Source of the DNA: an uncultured Candidatus Pelagibacter sp.
GTDB taxonomy: Bacteria > Pseudomonadota > Alphaproteobacteria > Pelagibacterales > Pelagibacteraceae
Direction of reading: 5' to 3'
NCBI GenBank assembly: GCA_905620465.1
Contig: CAJQTO010000011.1
Location: forward strand, 1-63,087
DNA: 63,087 bases
The first letter of the stretch is position 1; the number at the start of each line of letters is the position of its first letter. The translations under genes and the position numbers were made by a program. Positions 45,603 through 54,761 of this stretch are shown piece by piece. The notes under the pieces were generated by a model, which was not told the origin of the DNA, searched no databases, and saw only the letters and a program-made list of their open reading frames with translations.

Positions 45603-46044
45603 TAGATCCCCAGACATTTTTAGCTTTAATCCAACCTGAATAATTATCTGTAGTTATTTTACACCAACTGTCTGCACATTTTTTGATAACCAGCAGTCTC
45701 CCTTTTTCTAATCTTGCAATTGGTTTAGAAAAATCGGAAGGTTTTTTGAATAAAATCTTATCCTCTAAAACAATAATTGAATTTGATTTTTTTAACTGGC
45801 TAGTATGTATCCAACCACTATTGTTTTTTAAATCCATAATTCTTAGGAAATTTTCCTTTTTATCTATTTGTTTTACTGGCAGGTTTATTTTTTTATATAT
45901 ATATTTAATTTTCGAGTTCAAACTCGGTCCATATCTAACATTTACTTTGTTATTTTTTAAAGACCAGAATTTTTCTACAGCGCTTGAGTACTGTGTAAAT
46001 AGAATTGATAGAAATAAAAACCAAATAGCTATTTTCTTTGTCAT
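45595..46044 (-). CDS. Secreted bacterial SH3-domain protein
   Basis: Small periplasmic protein of the SH3_4 type. The signal peptide MTKKIAIWFLFLSILFTQYSSA leads into two SH3-like repeats: KVNVRYGPSLNSKIKYIY with GWIHTSQL, and ARLEKGRLLVIKKCADSWCKITTDNYSGWIKAKNVWG. Such domains often bind murein peptides. In alphaproteobacteria a similar gene is commonly listed as an SH3 domain-containing protein of unknown role. It overlaps the upstream ThiF/MoeB-like gene by 4 bases in an operon that continues to dut. Confidence 0.85.
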   Translation of the reverse strand: MTKKIAIWFLFLSILFTQYSSAVEKFWSLKNNKVNVRYGPSLNSKIKYIYKKINLPVKQIDKKENFLRIMDLKNNSGWIHTSQLKKSNSIIVLEDKILFKKPSDFSKPIARLEKGRLLVIKKCADSWCKITTDNYSGWIKAKNVWGSTK

Positions 46045-46796
46045 TTGCAGAAACAGTTTTTTCTTTTTTTTATTTTAACTTTTCTAAAGTTTAAATTAAG
46101 TAAATCTAGAATAAAAATATATCCATCAAGCCCCGTTCCAATATTTAGTATTTTTTTTAATACTTCATTCGCCTGAATAGTTCCCACAATTCCGGCAACA
46201 GTTCCAAGAATACCTTCAGACTCACAGTTTAATAAATCATCTGAGATATTAGATTCTTGAAAAAAACATCTCAAACAAGGAATTTTTTTATTTTTAAAAT
46301 TAAAAGTGAATATATGTCCATCAAACTTACTAATTGCCCCGGTCACAAGAATTTTTTTAAACCTTAAACAATAATCATTTAATAGAAATTTAGTCGTAAA
46401 ATTATCTGATCCATCAACTATATAATCATAGTCATTTATAATTTTTTTAAAATTATTATTATTTAATCTAATTTTATAAATAGTAACTCTTGTAGTGGGA
46501 TTTATTTTCTTAATTTTATCTTTTGCTATCTTCACTTTAAATTTTCCGATATCAGACGTATTGTAAAGTCCTTGTCTATGTAAATTAGAAAGACCTACCT
46601 TGTCATCATCAACAATTCCTAGTGATCCAATTCCAGCTCTTGAAAGAAATTCCGCAACAGGAGATCCTAGACCACCAGCACCAATAATTAAAACTTTTGA
46701 CAATAAAATTTTTTTTTGGCCCAAAACACCAATATCTTTAAGTACTATTTGTCTTGAATATCGTTCAATTATTTTTTTATTCAGTTGGCTTTTCAT
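46041..46796 (-). CDS. ThiF/MoeB/HesA-family adenylyltransferase
   Basis: E1-like enzyme that adenylates the C-terminus of a small sulfur-carrier protein (ThiS or MoaD type). The N-terminus IIERYSRQIVLKDIGVLGQKKIL and the nucleotide loop GAGGLGSPVAEFLSRAGIG, then DDDKVGLSNLHRQ and YDYIVDGSDNFTTKFLLND, are the family core; GAISKFDGHIFTF follows. One zinc Cys pair (CLRC) is present, while the second is only C-x-C at the very end (NCFCK). No rhodanese domain. It overlaps dut by 4 bases. Whether it serves thiamine or molybdopterin synthesis is undecided. Confidence 0.88.
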   Translation of the reverse strand: MKSQLNKKIIERYSRQIVLKDIGVLGQKKILLSKVLIIGAGGLGSPVAEFLSRAGIGSLGIVDDDKVGLSNLHRQGLYNTSDIGKFKVKIAKDKIKKINPTTRVTIYKIRLNNNNFKKIINDYDYIVDGSDNFTTKFLLNDYCLRFKKILVTGAISKFDGHIFTFNFKNKKIPCLRCFFQESNISDDLLNCESEGILGTVAGIVGTIQANEVLKKILNIGTGLDGYIFILDLLNLNFRKVKIKKRKNCFCK

Positions 46797-47230
46797 TTAC
46801 CAGTTGAGCCAAATCCACCTTCACCTCTTAAAGTATCTAGTAAATTATCTGTTTCTTCTAATTCCATTTTGATAACTGGAGTTAAGACCATTTGTGCCAC
46901 TCTATCTTTATTATTAATTATAAAGTCTTCTTTTCCGTGATTAAAAAGAATAATTTTAATCTCACCCCTATAATCACTATCAATAGTTCCTGGCGTATTT
47001 AAAACCGTTATACTATTTTTTGCAGCAAGACCTGAACGAGGACGAATTTGTATCTCATAATCCTCTGAAAATGCCATAGAAAGCCCTGTAGGCACCAAAT
47101 ATGATCTATTAGGTGATATTTTAATTGGCTCTTCTATAAAGGCCATTAAGTCCATACCAGAAGCACCACTTGTTTTGTAAACTGGAAGTTCTACATCAGG
47201 GTTTAATTTTTTGATTAATACTCTTGCCAT
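46793..47230 (-). CDS. dut: dUTP diphosphatase
   Basis: Hydrolyses dUTP to dUMP, preventing uracil in DNA and supplying dTMP synthesis. All five trimeric dUTPase motifs can be followed: GASGMDLMAFI, RPRSGLAAKNSITVLNTPGTIDSDYRGEI (shown as the motif 2-3 region), DRVAQMVLTPV, and the C-terminal RGEGGFGSTGK that closes over the substrate. Length 145 is standard. It follows coaBC by 6 bases, the dut-coaBC neighbourhood found in many proteobacteria. Confidence 0.97.
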   Translation of the reverse strand: MARVLIKKLNPDVELPVYKTSGASGMDLMAFIEEPIKISPNRSYLVPTGLSMAFSEDYEIQIRPRSGLAAKNSITVLNTPGTIDSDYRGEIKIILFNHGKEDFIINNKDRVAQMVLTPVIKMELEETDNLLDTLRGEGGFGSTGK

Positions 47231-47236
47231 TAAATT

Positions 47237-48442
47237 TTAATTTAACTGTTTAATAACTCTATCCGTTATTTCTTCCGAGATTTTAGATTTTTTTTTCATA
47301 GTAAGTTTTTCATTTTTCATTTCTTTATCTTTATAAAAAATTGAAACCTCATTAAAATCAGAGTCAAATCCAATAGAATTATTGGATACATCATTTGCTA
47401 TTATCCAATCACAATTTTTTTCAATTAATTTTTTTTGAGCATTTTCTTGAATGTTATTTGTCTCAGCTGCAAATCCAATAACTAATTTTGGTCTAAGAGA
47501 GTTATGTTTTGATACATAATTTAGAATATCAATATTTTTTTCAAGTTCTAAATTTAAATATTCTTGTTTCTTCATCTTTTCATTTTTTCTCTCTTTTACT
47601 TTAAAGTCAGCAACGGCTGCAGAAAAAATTGCTACATCGGCAGGTAAATTTTCTTGTGTTGCTTTAAGCATTTCATCTGCTGTTTCAACTTTAATTAAAT
47701 TTATATTATCATCTATTTGTAAATTTGTAGGTCCAGAAATTAGGGTTGTTTGAAATCCTCTTTTTGCCAATGACTTTGCTAAAGCATACCCTTGCTTTCC
47801 AGAAGATTTATTTGTTATGAATCTTATGGGATCGATGTATTCTTTAGTTGGTCCTGCGGTTACTAAGGCTTTAAATTTTTTATTATCATTTAATTCTCTA
47901 AAATATGAATCAATTTCTTGCAAAATATTTTTTGGTTCCGTCATTTTTCCTTCACCAAATTCTCCACATGCCATATCTCCAACTTCAGGGCCGATTATTT
48001 TATATCCATAAGATTTCAATTTATTAAGATTTTCTTTTGTCGATGGATGCTCCCACATTCTAACGTTCATAGCAGGTGTTAAAAAAACATTTTTGTCTGA
48101 TGCAAGAATTACTGTTGAGGCAAGATCATTTGAAGAACCAGCACTTAATTTTGAGATAGTATTTGCTGTAACTGGAGCAACAAGGATTACATCAGCCCAC
48201 CTAGATAGCGATATATGGTCCATTTCTGCCTCATCTTCAACATTAAACAAATCATCGTAAACTTTTTCTTGAGAAAGAGAAGCTACTGATAAAGGAGTTA
48301 CAAATTCTTTAGCACTTTTAGTGAGAATAGTTTTGATTTCTGCATCCTCTTTTTTGAACAATCTGATAAGCTCTAAACTTTTATAAGCAGATATACCTCC
48401 ACATATTATTAAAAGTATTTTTCTTTGTGATAAATTATTCAT
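47237..48442 (-). CDS. coaBC: CoaBC phosphopantothenoylcysteine synthetase/decarboxylase
   Basis: Bifunctional coenzyme A enzyme that joins phosphopantothenate to cysteine (CoaB) and decarboxylates the product (CoaC). The flavin-dependent CoaC half (1-185) has ICGGISAYKSLELIRL, FLTPAMNVRMWEHPS and ACGEFGEGKM; the CoaB half has ALVTAGPTKEYIDPIRFITNKSSGKQGYAL and AVADFKVKERKNEKMKK, then GFAAETNN. Length 401 is complete. The start follows ubiB by 8 bases on the same strand. Confidence 0.97.
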   Translation of the reverse strand: MNNLSQRKILLIICGGISAYKSLELIRLFKKEDAEIKTILTKSAKEFVTPLSVASLSQEKVYDDLFNVEDEAEMDHISLSRWADVILVAPVTANTISKLSAGSSNDLASTVILASDKNVFLTPAMNVRMWEHPSTKENLNKLKSYGYKIIGPEVGDMACGEFGEGKMTEPKNILQEIDSYFRELNDNKKFKALVTAGPTKEYIDPIRFITNKSSGKQGYALAKSLAKRGFQTTLISGPTNLQIDDNINLIKVETADEMLKATQENLPADVAIFSAAVADFKVKERKNEKMKKQEYLNLELEKNIDILNYVSKHNSLRPKLVIGFAAETNNIQENAQKKLIEKNCDWIIANDVSNNSIGFDSDFNEVSIFYKDKEMKNEKLTMKKKSKISEEITDRVIKQLN

Positions 48443-48450
48443 TGAGCAAA

Positions 48451-50019
48451 TTAAAATACTAATAGACCAAAAATTACAAGCAATAATAAACCAACAATAG
48501 ACTGATTTCTAAACATTATCATTTCAGATTTCTTTTCATTTAGAGCTGTAAATGAGTTTGAATTATGCGGTATTTGACCACTTGCTAAAAATGTAAGTGC
48601 TTGATTGGCTTTATCCATAATTTCTGGAAAATCAGGTAATCTTTTAATTACTTCTGTAGTACTTTTTAAACCTTTATTTAAAGTATTGATAGGATCTTTT
48701 GTTTCCCTTAACCAGCTTTCCAAAACAGGTTTTGCAGTTTCCCACATATTGGTATTTGGATAGAGTTTTCTGGCGACACCTTCTACGACAACCATAGTTT
48801 TTTGTAACATTAATAATTGAGGTTGAGTTTGCATATTAAACTTTTCAGTAACATTAAAAAGTTGTTTTAATAATTTTCCACCAGAAATATCTTTTACAGA
48901 TTGACCAAAAATTGGCTCACCAATCGAGCGCAACGCTTGAGCTAAATCATCTACAGGTACATCTTTAGGAACAAGACCGGCAACCAAATGCACTTCAGCA
49001 ACCTTTTTATAGTCCCTTTGAATAAAGCCAAATAAAATCTCTGCTAAAAATCTTTTACTAAGGCTATCTAATCTGCCCATAATACCAAAATCTATTGGAA
49101 CAATTTGTCCATTGTTATCGATAAATATATTTCCTTGATGCATATCAGCATGGAAAAATCCATCTCTAACAGCATGTCTTAGAAAATGTTGAATAATGTC
49201 AGAGGCAATTTTTTTAGTATTAATGTTTCTTTTTTGTAAATCTTCAGTTTCACGAATAGAAACACCATCTACCCAATCAAGCGTCATGACATTTTCACTT
49301 GTAAAATTCCAATAGATTGCAGGAACTCTAAAACCCGCATCATTCTTTGTGTTTTCTGCATATTCATTAGCAGCAGCTGCTTCAAACCTTAAGTCCATTT
49401 CTAGGTTGGTTATTTCTTTAAGTAAAAAAACTACCTCAATTAATTTTAATCTTTTGGTTTTTTTAATAAATGATTCAACAAAAAAAGCAAAAAGCATCAG
49501 CGCATCGATTTCTTCATTAAATAATTTTTTAATATTAGGCCTTAAGATCTTAATGGCTACATCTTTTATTGTACCATTATCATTTATTTTAGCCTTGTGA
49601 ACTTGTGCTATTGAAGCTGCTGCAACAGGTTCACTTAAATCTATTATTGAGTTAAAAGTTTCCTCTCCCAAATCTTTTTTAATGATTGCTTTTGATTCAG
49701 ACAAAGAAAAGGCAGGAAGTCTATCTTGTAAGCCTTCCAATTGTTTTGCCAGCTCATCTCCAATTATATCAGGTCTAGTAACTAAAAATTGACCTAATTT
49801 AATGAAAGTTGTTCCCATAGACTGTAATGATTTTGAGAGTCTTTCACCCTCAGTATCATTTAAATTATTTCTTTTTGGGTTTGAAAAAGAAAAAGAAAGT
49901 ATTTGAAACAGAATCTTAATAGCCAGAGGGGGTTTTTTAAATTTAGAAACAACATTTAAAATATCGGATTTAGCTAACTTTCTTCCTAATTTAAACAATG
50001 TAAATAGTTTTTTAATCAT
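48451..50019 (-). CDS. ubiB: UbiB ubiquinone biosynthesis regulatory kinase-like protein
   Basis: Atypical kinase/ATPase of the ABC1/ADCK family required for ubiquinone synthesis. Signatures include KLGQFLVTRPDIIGDELAKQLEGLQDRLPA (the KxGQ region), AAASIAQVHKAKI and FFHADMHQGNIFIDNNGQIVPIDFGIMGRL. One or two hydrophobic segments at the C-terminus (SIVGLLLLVIFGLLVF) anchor it in the inner membrane. Length 522. It overlaps ubiE by one base, and with coq7 further on, three ubiquinone genes lie in this window. Confidence 0.96.
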   Translation of the reverse strand: MIKKLFTLFKLGRKLAKSDILNVVSKFKKPPLAIKILFQILSFSFSNPKRNNLNDTEGERLSKSLQSMGTTFIKLGQFLVTRPDIIGDELAKQLEGLQDRLPAFSLSESKAIIKKDLGEETFNSIIDLSEPVAAASIAQVHKAKINDNGTIKDVAIKILRPNIKKLFNEEIDALMLFAFFVESFIKKTKRLKLIEVVFLLKEITNLEMDLRFEAAAANEYAENTKNDAGFRVPAIYWNFTSENVMTLDWVDGVSIRETEDLQKRNINTKKIASDIIQHFLRHAVRDGFFHADMHQGNIFIDNNGQIVPIDFGIMGRLDSLSKRFLAEILFGFIQRDYKKVAEVHLVAGLVPKDVPVDDLAQALRSIGEPIFGQSVKDISGGKLLKQLFNVTEKFNMQTQPQLLMLQKTMVVVEGVARKLYPNTNMWETAKPVLESWLRETKDPINTLNKGLKSTTEVIKRLPDFPEIMDKANQALTFLASGQIPHNSNSFTALNEKKSEMIMFRNQSIVGLLLLVIFGLLVF

Positions 50020-50723
50020 TAGATCTTCCAGCCAGAGTGAATTGCTACAATTCCACCAGATAAATTCCTATAAGAACAATTCTTAAATTTATTTTTCTTC
50101 ATTAGATCAACTAACTCTTCTTGATTAATAAACTCTTCAATACTCTTAATTAAATATTCATAAGGTTTCTTATGACCAGCAACTGTTTTTCCAATTAAAG
50201 GAATAAGTTTTGAATAATTCTTATAAATAAAATTAAGATTAGAGTTTTGAATTTTTGAAAACTCTAAGCATAGATAACGACCACCTGGCTTTAGTACACG
50301 ATAAGCCTCCGAAAGAGCTTTGTTAAGATCTTTGGTATTTCGCAAACCGAAACTAATTGTATAGTAGTCACAAGAGTTATCTTTAATAGGTAGTTTTTCT
50401 GCGGGAGCAATCATCCAGTCAATATTTTTATAACTATTTAGCTTTATTTTTCCTTTGCTAATCATACCTTTATTTGGATCAATACAAAAAATTTTTCCAT
50501 CTTTATTAGTTAAATCTAAAAAAAGTTTACCCAGATCGCCAGTTCCACAAGCAACATCAATTAAAGTTTTATCTATTGAAGGATTCATCCAGTTTATTAA
50601 ATCTTTTTTCCAAATTCTATGAACGCCTAGAGACATGAAATCATTCATTAAATCATATTTGTCATAGACACTATCAAAGACACCTTGAACAAGCCCTTTT
50701 TTGTTTTGGAGATATTGTTGCAT
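50019..50723 (-). CDS. ubiE: UbiE C-methyltransferase
   Basis: SAM-dependent C-methylation step of ubiquinone synthesis (menaquinone in other bacteria). The N-terminal VFDSVYDKYDLMNDFMSLGVHRIWKK, SAM loop DVACGTGDLGKLF, YTISFGLRNTKDLNKAL and EAYRVLKPGGRYLCLEFS are diagnostic. Length 234. It heads the leftward ubiE-ubiB-coaBC-dut series and is divergent from mutM with 35 bases between starts, an arrangement common in alphaproteobacteria. Confidence 0.97.
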   Translation of the reverse strand: MQQYLQNKKGLVQGVFDSVYDKYDLMNDFMSLGVHRIWKKDLINWMNPSIDKTLIDVACGTGDLGKLFLDLTNKDGKIFCIDPNKGMISKGKIKLNSYKNIDWMIAPAEKLPIKDNSCDYYTISFGLRNTKDLNKALSEAYRVLKPGGRYLCLEFSKIQNSNLNFIYKNYSKLIPLIGKTVAGHKKPYEYLIKSIEEFINQEELVDLMKKNKFKNCSYRNLSGGIVAIHSGWKI

Positions 50724-50758
50724 ATTAAATTTATTATTTATTGATAATATAGTGTGAA

Positions 50759-51622
50759 ATGCCAGAATTACCAGAAGTAGAAATAGTCAAACAATCATTA
50801 AATCAAAAGATACAACAAAAAAAAATCAAAAAGATAATAATAAAAAACAGAAACCTAAGGTTTAAAATTCCTTTAAAATTTGAAAAATTATTAGAGAACA
50901 GAATAGTAAAAAAAGTAACTAGATTTTCTAAATATCTGATTTTGAATTTTTCTGATGGTTCTTTTTGTTTAATTCATCTTGGAATGTCAGGTACCATTCA
51001 TTTAATTAAAAAAAATGATTTAAATAAACTTACTAATACAAGCTTTTATAATTCACCCAGTCTACCAAAAAAACACAATCATGTTGAAATACATTTTAAA
51101 GATTTAAAAATTATTTATAACGACCCTAGAAGATTTGGGTTTTTAAAATTCATAAATAATAAACAAGCACTTATAGATAGATTTGATCATTTAGGGCCAG
51201 AGCCATTTTTTAAAACCTTTAACTTAAAATATTTACTAAAATATTTTTTAAATAAAAAAAAAAATATAAAAAGTTTTTTATTAGATCAAAAATTTGTATC
51301 TGGAATTGGTAATATTTATGCTAGTGAAATTTTATTTTTAAGTAGAATTAATCCAAAAACCCATGCAATGAAATTATCTAAAGAAGAATGTAAAAAAATT
51401 ATTTTTTTTTCAAAAACCGTTCTTAAGAGGGCTATAGAAAAAGGAGGATCAAGTATCCGTGATTTTAAAAACATTTCTGGAGAAAATGGGAATTTTCAAA
51501 AAGAATTTAAGGTTTACCAAAGAGAAAATTTAAGTTGTCTAAGAAATAAATGTACAGGCAAAATAAAGAAAATATCCATATCTAATAGGTCAACTTTCTT
51601 TTGTAATACATGCCAAAAATAA
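50759..51622 (+). CDS. mutM: Formamidopyrimidine-DNA glycosylase MutM (Fpg)
   Basis: Removes 8-oxoguanine and formamidopyrimidines and nicks the DNA. The N-terminus MPELPEVEIV carries the catalytic Pro1 and Glu2 after Met removal. HLGMSGTIHLI and NDPRRFGFL follow, then the helix-two-turn-helix with VSGIGNIYASEILFLSRINP. The zinc finger CLRNKC...FFCNTCQK is complete. Length 287. The rpsT gene follows after 50 bases that contain its own promoter candidate. Confidence 0.97.
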   Translation: MPELPEVEIVKQSLNQKIQQKKIKKIIIKNRNLRFKIPLKFEKLLENRIVKKVTRFSKYLILNFSDGSFCLIHLGMSGTIHLIKKNDLNKLTNTSFYNSPSLPKKHNHVEIHFKDLKIIYNDPRRFGFLKFINNKQALIDRFDHLGPEPFFKTFNLKYLLKYFLNKKKNIKSFLLDQKFVSGIGNIYASEILFLSRINPKTHAMKLSKEECKKIIFFSKTVLKRAIEKGGSSIRDFKNISGENGNFQKEFKVYQRENLSCLRNKCTGKIKKISISNRSTFFCNTCQK

Positions 51623-51634
51623 ACAATTATTCTA

Positions 51635-51663
51635 TTGACCGGTATAAATTCTCGAGCTATACC
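51635..51663 (+). promoter_or_regulatory. Promoter candidate for rpsT giving a nearly leaderless mRNA
   Basis: TTGACC and TATACC are separated by exactly 17 bases. The start of transcription predicted from the second hexamer falls about 2 to 5 bases from the rpsT ATG, and no Shine-Dalgarno sequence precedes that ATG. An alternative second hexamer TATAAA lies closer to the first and would need a different upstream element. Confidence 0.5.
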
Positions 51664-51672
51664 ACAGCGCTT

Positions 51673-51933
51673 ATGGCAAACACAAAATCAGCGATTAAAC
51701 GAATTAGAAGAATTAGCAAGCAAACGTTGGTTAATAAAGCCCGTAGAAGCAAATATAGAAATGCTCTTAAAAAGATGAACCTTCTACTTGAAGCAAAAAA
51801 GAAATCAGAAGCTTTAAAATTCTTACCTAAGTTGAATTCTGAACTAATGAAAGTAACAAAAACTGGAATTATAAAAAAAGAGAATGCCTCAAGAAATATC
51901 TCAAGAATTACAAAAAAGATTACCGCACTATAA
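51673..51933 (+). CDS. rpsT: Ribosomal protein S20
   Basis: 30S protein binding the bottom of 16S rRNA. I start at the internal ATG giving MANTKSAIKRIRRISKQTLVNKA, the universal S20 opening; the track's extra 21 residues belong to the leader and the mutM end. The remaining helices are Lys-rich (RSKYRNALKKMNLLLEAKKK, then RITKKITAL). Length 86 is standard. mutM-rpsT-dnaA is a known alphaproteobacterial order. Confidence 0.97.
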   Translation: MANTKSAIKRIRRISKQTLVNKARRSKYRNALKKMNLLLEAKKKSEALKFLPKLNSELMKVTKTGIIKKENASRNISRITKKITAL

Positions 51934-52246
51934 TTAACTACTTATAGTTGATTAAAGCGCTTCAACCAAAAGCTTTAACACTAAATAAGAAAAGTAAATT
52001 TATTTTTTAACTATATATAGATTTGGTAAAATATTAAATTATTTAATTTATAAAGTTCACACTCACATATTTTTTATTTGTAAAACTATTTAATAACTAA
52101 AATTATCCCTGTGATCAAAATACTTAATTTAAATTTATGCACGTAGAAAATGATTCACCTATAGATTTAATTTTTTTTTAATTTCAGTAAATTATTTATT
52201 GCATAAATCTTATTTTACTTCTAACTGACTTTATACCTACAAAAAT
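51934..52246. other. 313-base AT-rich gap before dnaA; possible replication origin or dnaA control region
   Basis: The longest gene-free stretch in the window. It holds TTATGCACG (8 of 9 matches to the DnaA box TTATNCACA) and, about 65 bases on in the opposite orientation, TTATGCAAT (7 of 9). TTATACCTA (7 of 9) overlaps the dnaA promoter area. There are long A/T runs but no clear terminator after rpsT; AACTA/TAGTT is the only small hairpin. No ORF or RNA gene is recognised. Autoregulation of dnaA explains these boxes as well as an origin does. Confidence 0.35.
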
Positions 52247-53659
52247 ATGTCTACTTACAATTCAACACAAAATATTAAAAATATACCTTCTAACAGCTTG
52301 GATTGGAGTATTGTTCAGAAAGATATGAAGAATAAGCTTGGTAGAGATATTTATGAAAGCTGGCTTAAAAAAATAGACTTTATAGAAGAAATAAATAATT
52401 ATATTTTGTTATCTGTTTCGACTAGATTTATAAAGGATTGGATTACCTCAAGATATTTAGATCAAATTTTACAGATTGTTAAAGCTTATAAAAAAGACCT
52501 TAATAGAATTGAATTTAAGATTGTTGAAAAAAATATAAATGATAATACTCAAGATGATGTTGGCTCATCAGAAAAAAATGCAAACGTATCTTTTATTAAA
52601 GATACTTATTTACAATATAATAGAATAGATCCAAACAAAAGATTTGATAATTTTATTACTGGATCGAGTAATAAATTAGCTTATGAAGCATCTCAAAAAG
52701 TTTCAGAAAACATTTCTCACTATAATCCACTTTATATATATGGTGGAGTTGGAATGGGAAAAACTCATTTATTGAATGCCATAGGCCTTACATTAAAAGA
52801 AAAAAATAAAGTTATGTTTATTTCTGCCGAAAGATTCATGTACCAATTTGTAAAATCAATTAAATCAAATGACATGGTTAAATTTAAAGAATATTTTAGA
52901 AATACTGATATTTTATTAATTGATGATATCCAATTCATGAATGGTAAAGAAGCAATGCAAGAAGAGTTTTTTCACACTTTTAATGCCCTGTTAGACAAGG
53001 GTTCTCAAGTCATAATTTCAGCTGATCGAGCCCCAAATAAACTATCTAGAATTCAAGAAAGAATAAAATCTAGATTTGCAGGCGGACTAGTTGTTGATAT
53101 TCAAAAACCTGATTATGAACTTCGTAGTAAAATAGTTAAAAAAAAAACCGAGGAACTAAACATTTTTTATTCAAATCAAATAAATATCTCAGATGAAATT
53201 CAAAAATTTATTAGTTCTGAAATTACAACAAGCATTAGAGAATTAGTTGGTGCGATTAATAGAGTTGTTTCTTTTTCCAGAATATATAACAAAGTTCCAA
53301 ATCTATCTGAAGTCAAAGTAGTCTTAAAAGATCTGTTAAATCTTGCAGAAAATAAAGTTACCATTGATTTAATTCAATCTATCGTTTGTAAATTTTTTAA
53401 AATAAGCAAAAATGAGATGCTTTCTTCTAGAAGATCAAGATACCTAGTAAGACCAAGGCAAACTGCGATTTATCTAACAAAGATTCTAACATCAAAGTCG
53501 TTACCTGAAATTGGTAGAGAGTTTTCCAATAGAGACCACACTACAATCATACATTCTGTTAAAACGATTGAAAGATTAAAGGAAAATGACCAAGAAATGA
53601 CCAACAATATAAATAACTTAAAAAATCAAATATTGTATAATAAAGAAAATGAAATTTAA
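52247..53659 (+). CDS. dnaA: Chromosomal replication initiator DnaA
   Basis: AAA+ ATPase that melts the origin. Domain I is at 1-85 (WLKKIDFIEEINNYILLSV), a variable linker follows, and domain III has Walker A YIYGGVGMGKTHLLNAIG, Walker B DILLIDDIQFMNGKEAMQEEFFHTFN and the arginine-finger region RIQERIKSRFAGGLV. Domain IV carries the DNA signature FSNRDHTTIIHSVKTIERL. Length 470. The ATG has no evident ribosome site. dnaN overlaps its last 11 bases; recF and gyrB do not follow. Confidence 0.98.
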   Translation: MSTYNSTQNIKNIPSNSLDWSIVQKDMKNKLGRDIYESWLKKIDFIEEINNYILLSVSTRFIKDWITSRYLDQILQIVKAYKKDLNRIEFKIVEKNINDNTQDDVGSSEKNANVSFIKDTYLQYNRIDPNKRFDNFITGSSNKLAYEASQKVSENISHYNPLYIYGGVGMGKTHLLNAIGLTLKEKNKVMFISAERFMYQFVKSIKSNDMVKFKEYFRNTDILLIDDIQFMNGKEAMQEEFFHTFNALLDKGSQVIISADRAPNKLSRIQERIKSRFAGGLVVDIQKPDYELRSKIVKKKTEELNIFYSNQINISDEIQKFISSEITTSIRELVGAINRVVSFSRIYNKVPNLSEVKVVLKDLLNLAENKVTIDLIQSIVCKFFKISKNEMLSSRRSRYLVRPRQTAIYLTKILTSKSLPEIGREFSNRDHTTIIHSVKTIERLKENDQEMTNNINNLKNQILYNKENEI

Positions 53660-54761
53660 CGTTAATCAACAAGATTTGCAGCAAGCCCTTAACTATTGCC
53701 AAGGAGTAATCGAAAAAAGAAGTACTCTTCCCATTTTGTCAAATGTTCTATTGAATGTCACCAATTCTAACTTAACAATTACAGCAACAGATTTAGATTT
53801 AATATTTATTCATAAAATTGATAATGTAGAAGTTATTAAAGAGGGAAATACCACCACGACATTATCAATAATGTATGATATTATTAGAAAATTACCTTCT
53901 GGGAAAAAAATAAATTTGTCTTTGAGTGATATTAGTAAACTCCAAGTAGAGTCAGAAAAATCTATTTTTAATTTAAACTGTATTAGTGCAACGGAATTTC
54001 CACTAACGGATGAAAATTTTAATGAAAATGAATTTTTAATAAAATCAAAACAGTTATTAAAGCTTCTTAATAAATGTAAATTTTCAGTTTCAAATGACGA
54101 AACTAGACATTACTTAAGTGGAATATTTTTTCACCAGACCCAAGTAGAAGATAAAAACTTTCTAACTGCTGCTGCAACCGATAGTCATAGAATGTCAATA
54201 TCTAAAATAAGACTAGATAAAAAGATAGATTTTGAGCCCATTATATTACCTAAAAAAACAATATTTCAACTATGTTCATTATTAGAAAGCTATGATGGAG
54301 ATGTTAAAATATCAAATTTAAAATCAAAAATTAAGTTTGAATTAAATAACAGCATTTTAATATCAAAATTAATAGATGGAAAATTTCCTAACTATATTCA
54401 GGTATTACCTAAAAATAATCAAAAAAAGTTAGAAATTGATTTAAAATTATTTTTAGATTCAGTAGACAGGGTAGCATCAGTTTCTCTTGATAAAAAAGAT
54501 GGTGTAAAATTTAATTTATCAAAAGATATTTTAAATTTATCTGTTAACAATACAAATAGTGGTGATGGAAAAGAAAGTCTGAGTGTAAAATTTGACCATG
54601 ATTTAGAAATTAGTTTTAATTCAAGATACCTAATAGATGTTGCATCTCAATTAAATGGAAACAAAATTGAAATATTTTTTAATGATACGGGTTCTCCAGC
54701 TTTAATTAAAGATCCAGCAGATTTTGATAGCATTTTTGTTGTGATGCCTATGAAAGGTTAA
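53649..54761 (+). CDS. dnaN: DNA polymerase III beta sliding clamp
   Basis: Ring-shaped processivity clamp of the replicase. The N-terminal MKFNVNQQDLQQALNYCQGVIEKRSTLPILSNVLL is characteristic, and ATDSHRMSISKIRL with the C-terminal FVVMPMKG close the three-domain fold. Length 370 is normal. Translation is probably coupled to dnaA through the overlap. The stop codon shares TTAA with the convergent plsC gene. Confidence 0.98.
   Translation: MKFNVNQQDLQQALNYCQGVIEKRSTLPILSNVLLNVTNSNLTITATDLDLIFIHKIDNVEVIKEGNTTTTLSIMYDIIRKLPSGKKINLSLSDISKLQVESEKSIFNLNCISATEFPLTDENFNENEFLIKSKQLLKLLNKCKFSVSNDETRHYLSGIFFHQTQVEDKNFLTAAATDSHRMSISKIRLDKKIDFEPIILPKKTIFQLCSLLESYDGDVKISNLKSKIKFELNNSILISKLIDGKFPNYIQVLPKNNQKKLEIDLKLFLDSVDRVASVSLDKKDGVKFNLSKDILNLSVNNTNSGDGKESLSVKFDHDLEISFNSRYLIDVASQLNGNKIEIFFNDTGSPALIKDPADFDSIFVVMPMKG

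Noticed and set aside
45683-46078. 131-residue rightward ORF opposite the SH3 protein
   Set aside because: Phe/Ile/Leu-rich complement of the real gene; no motif.
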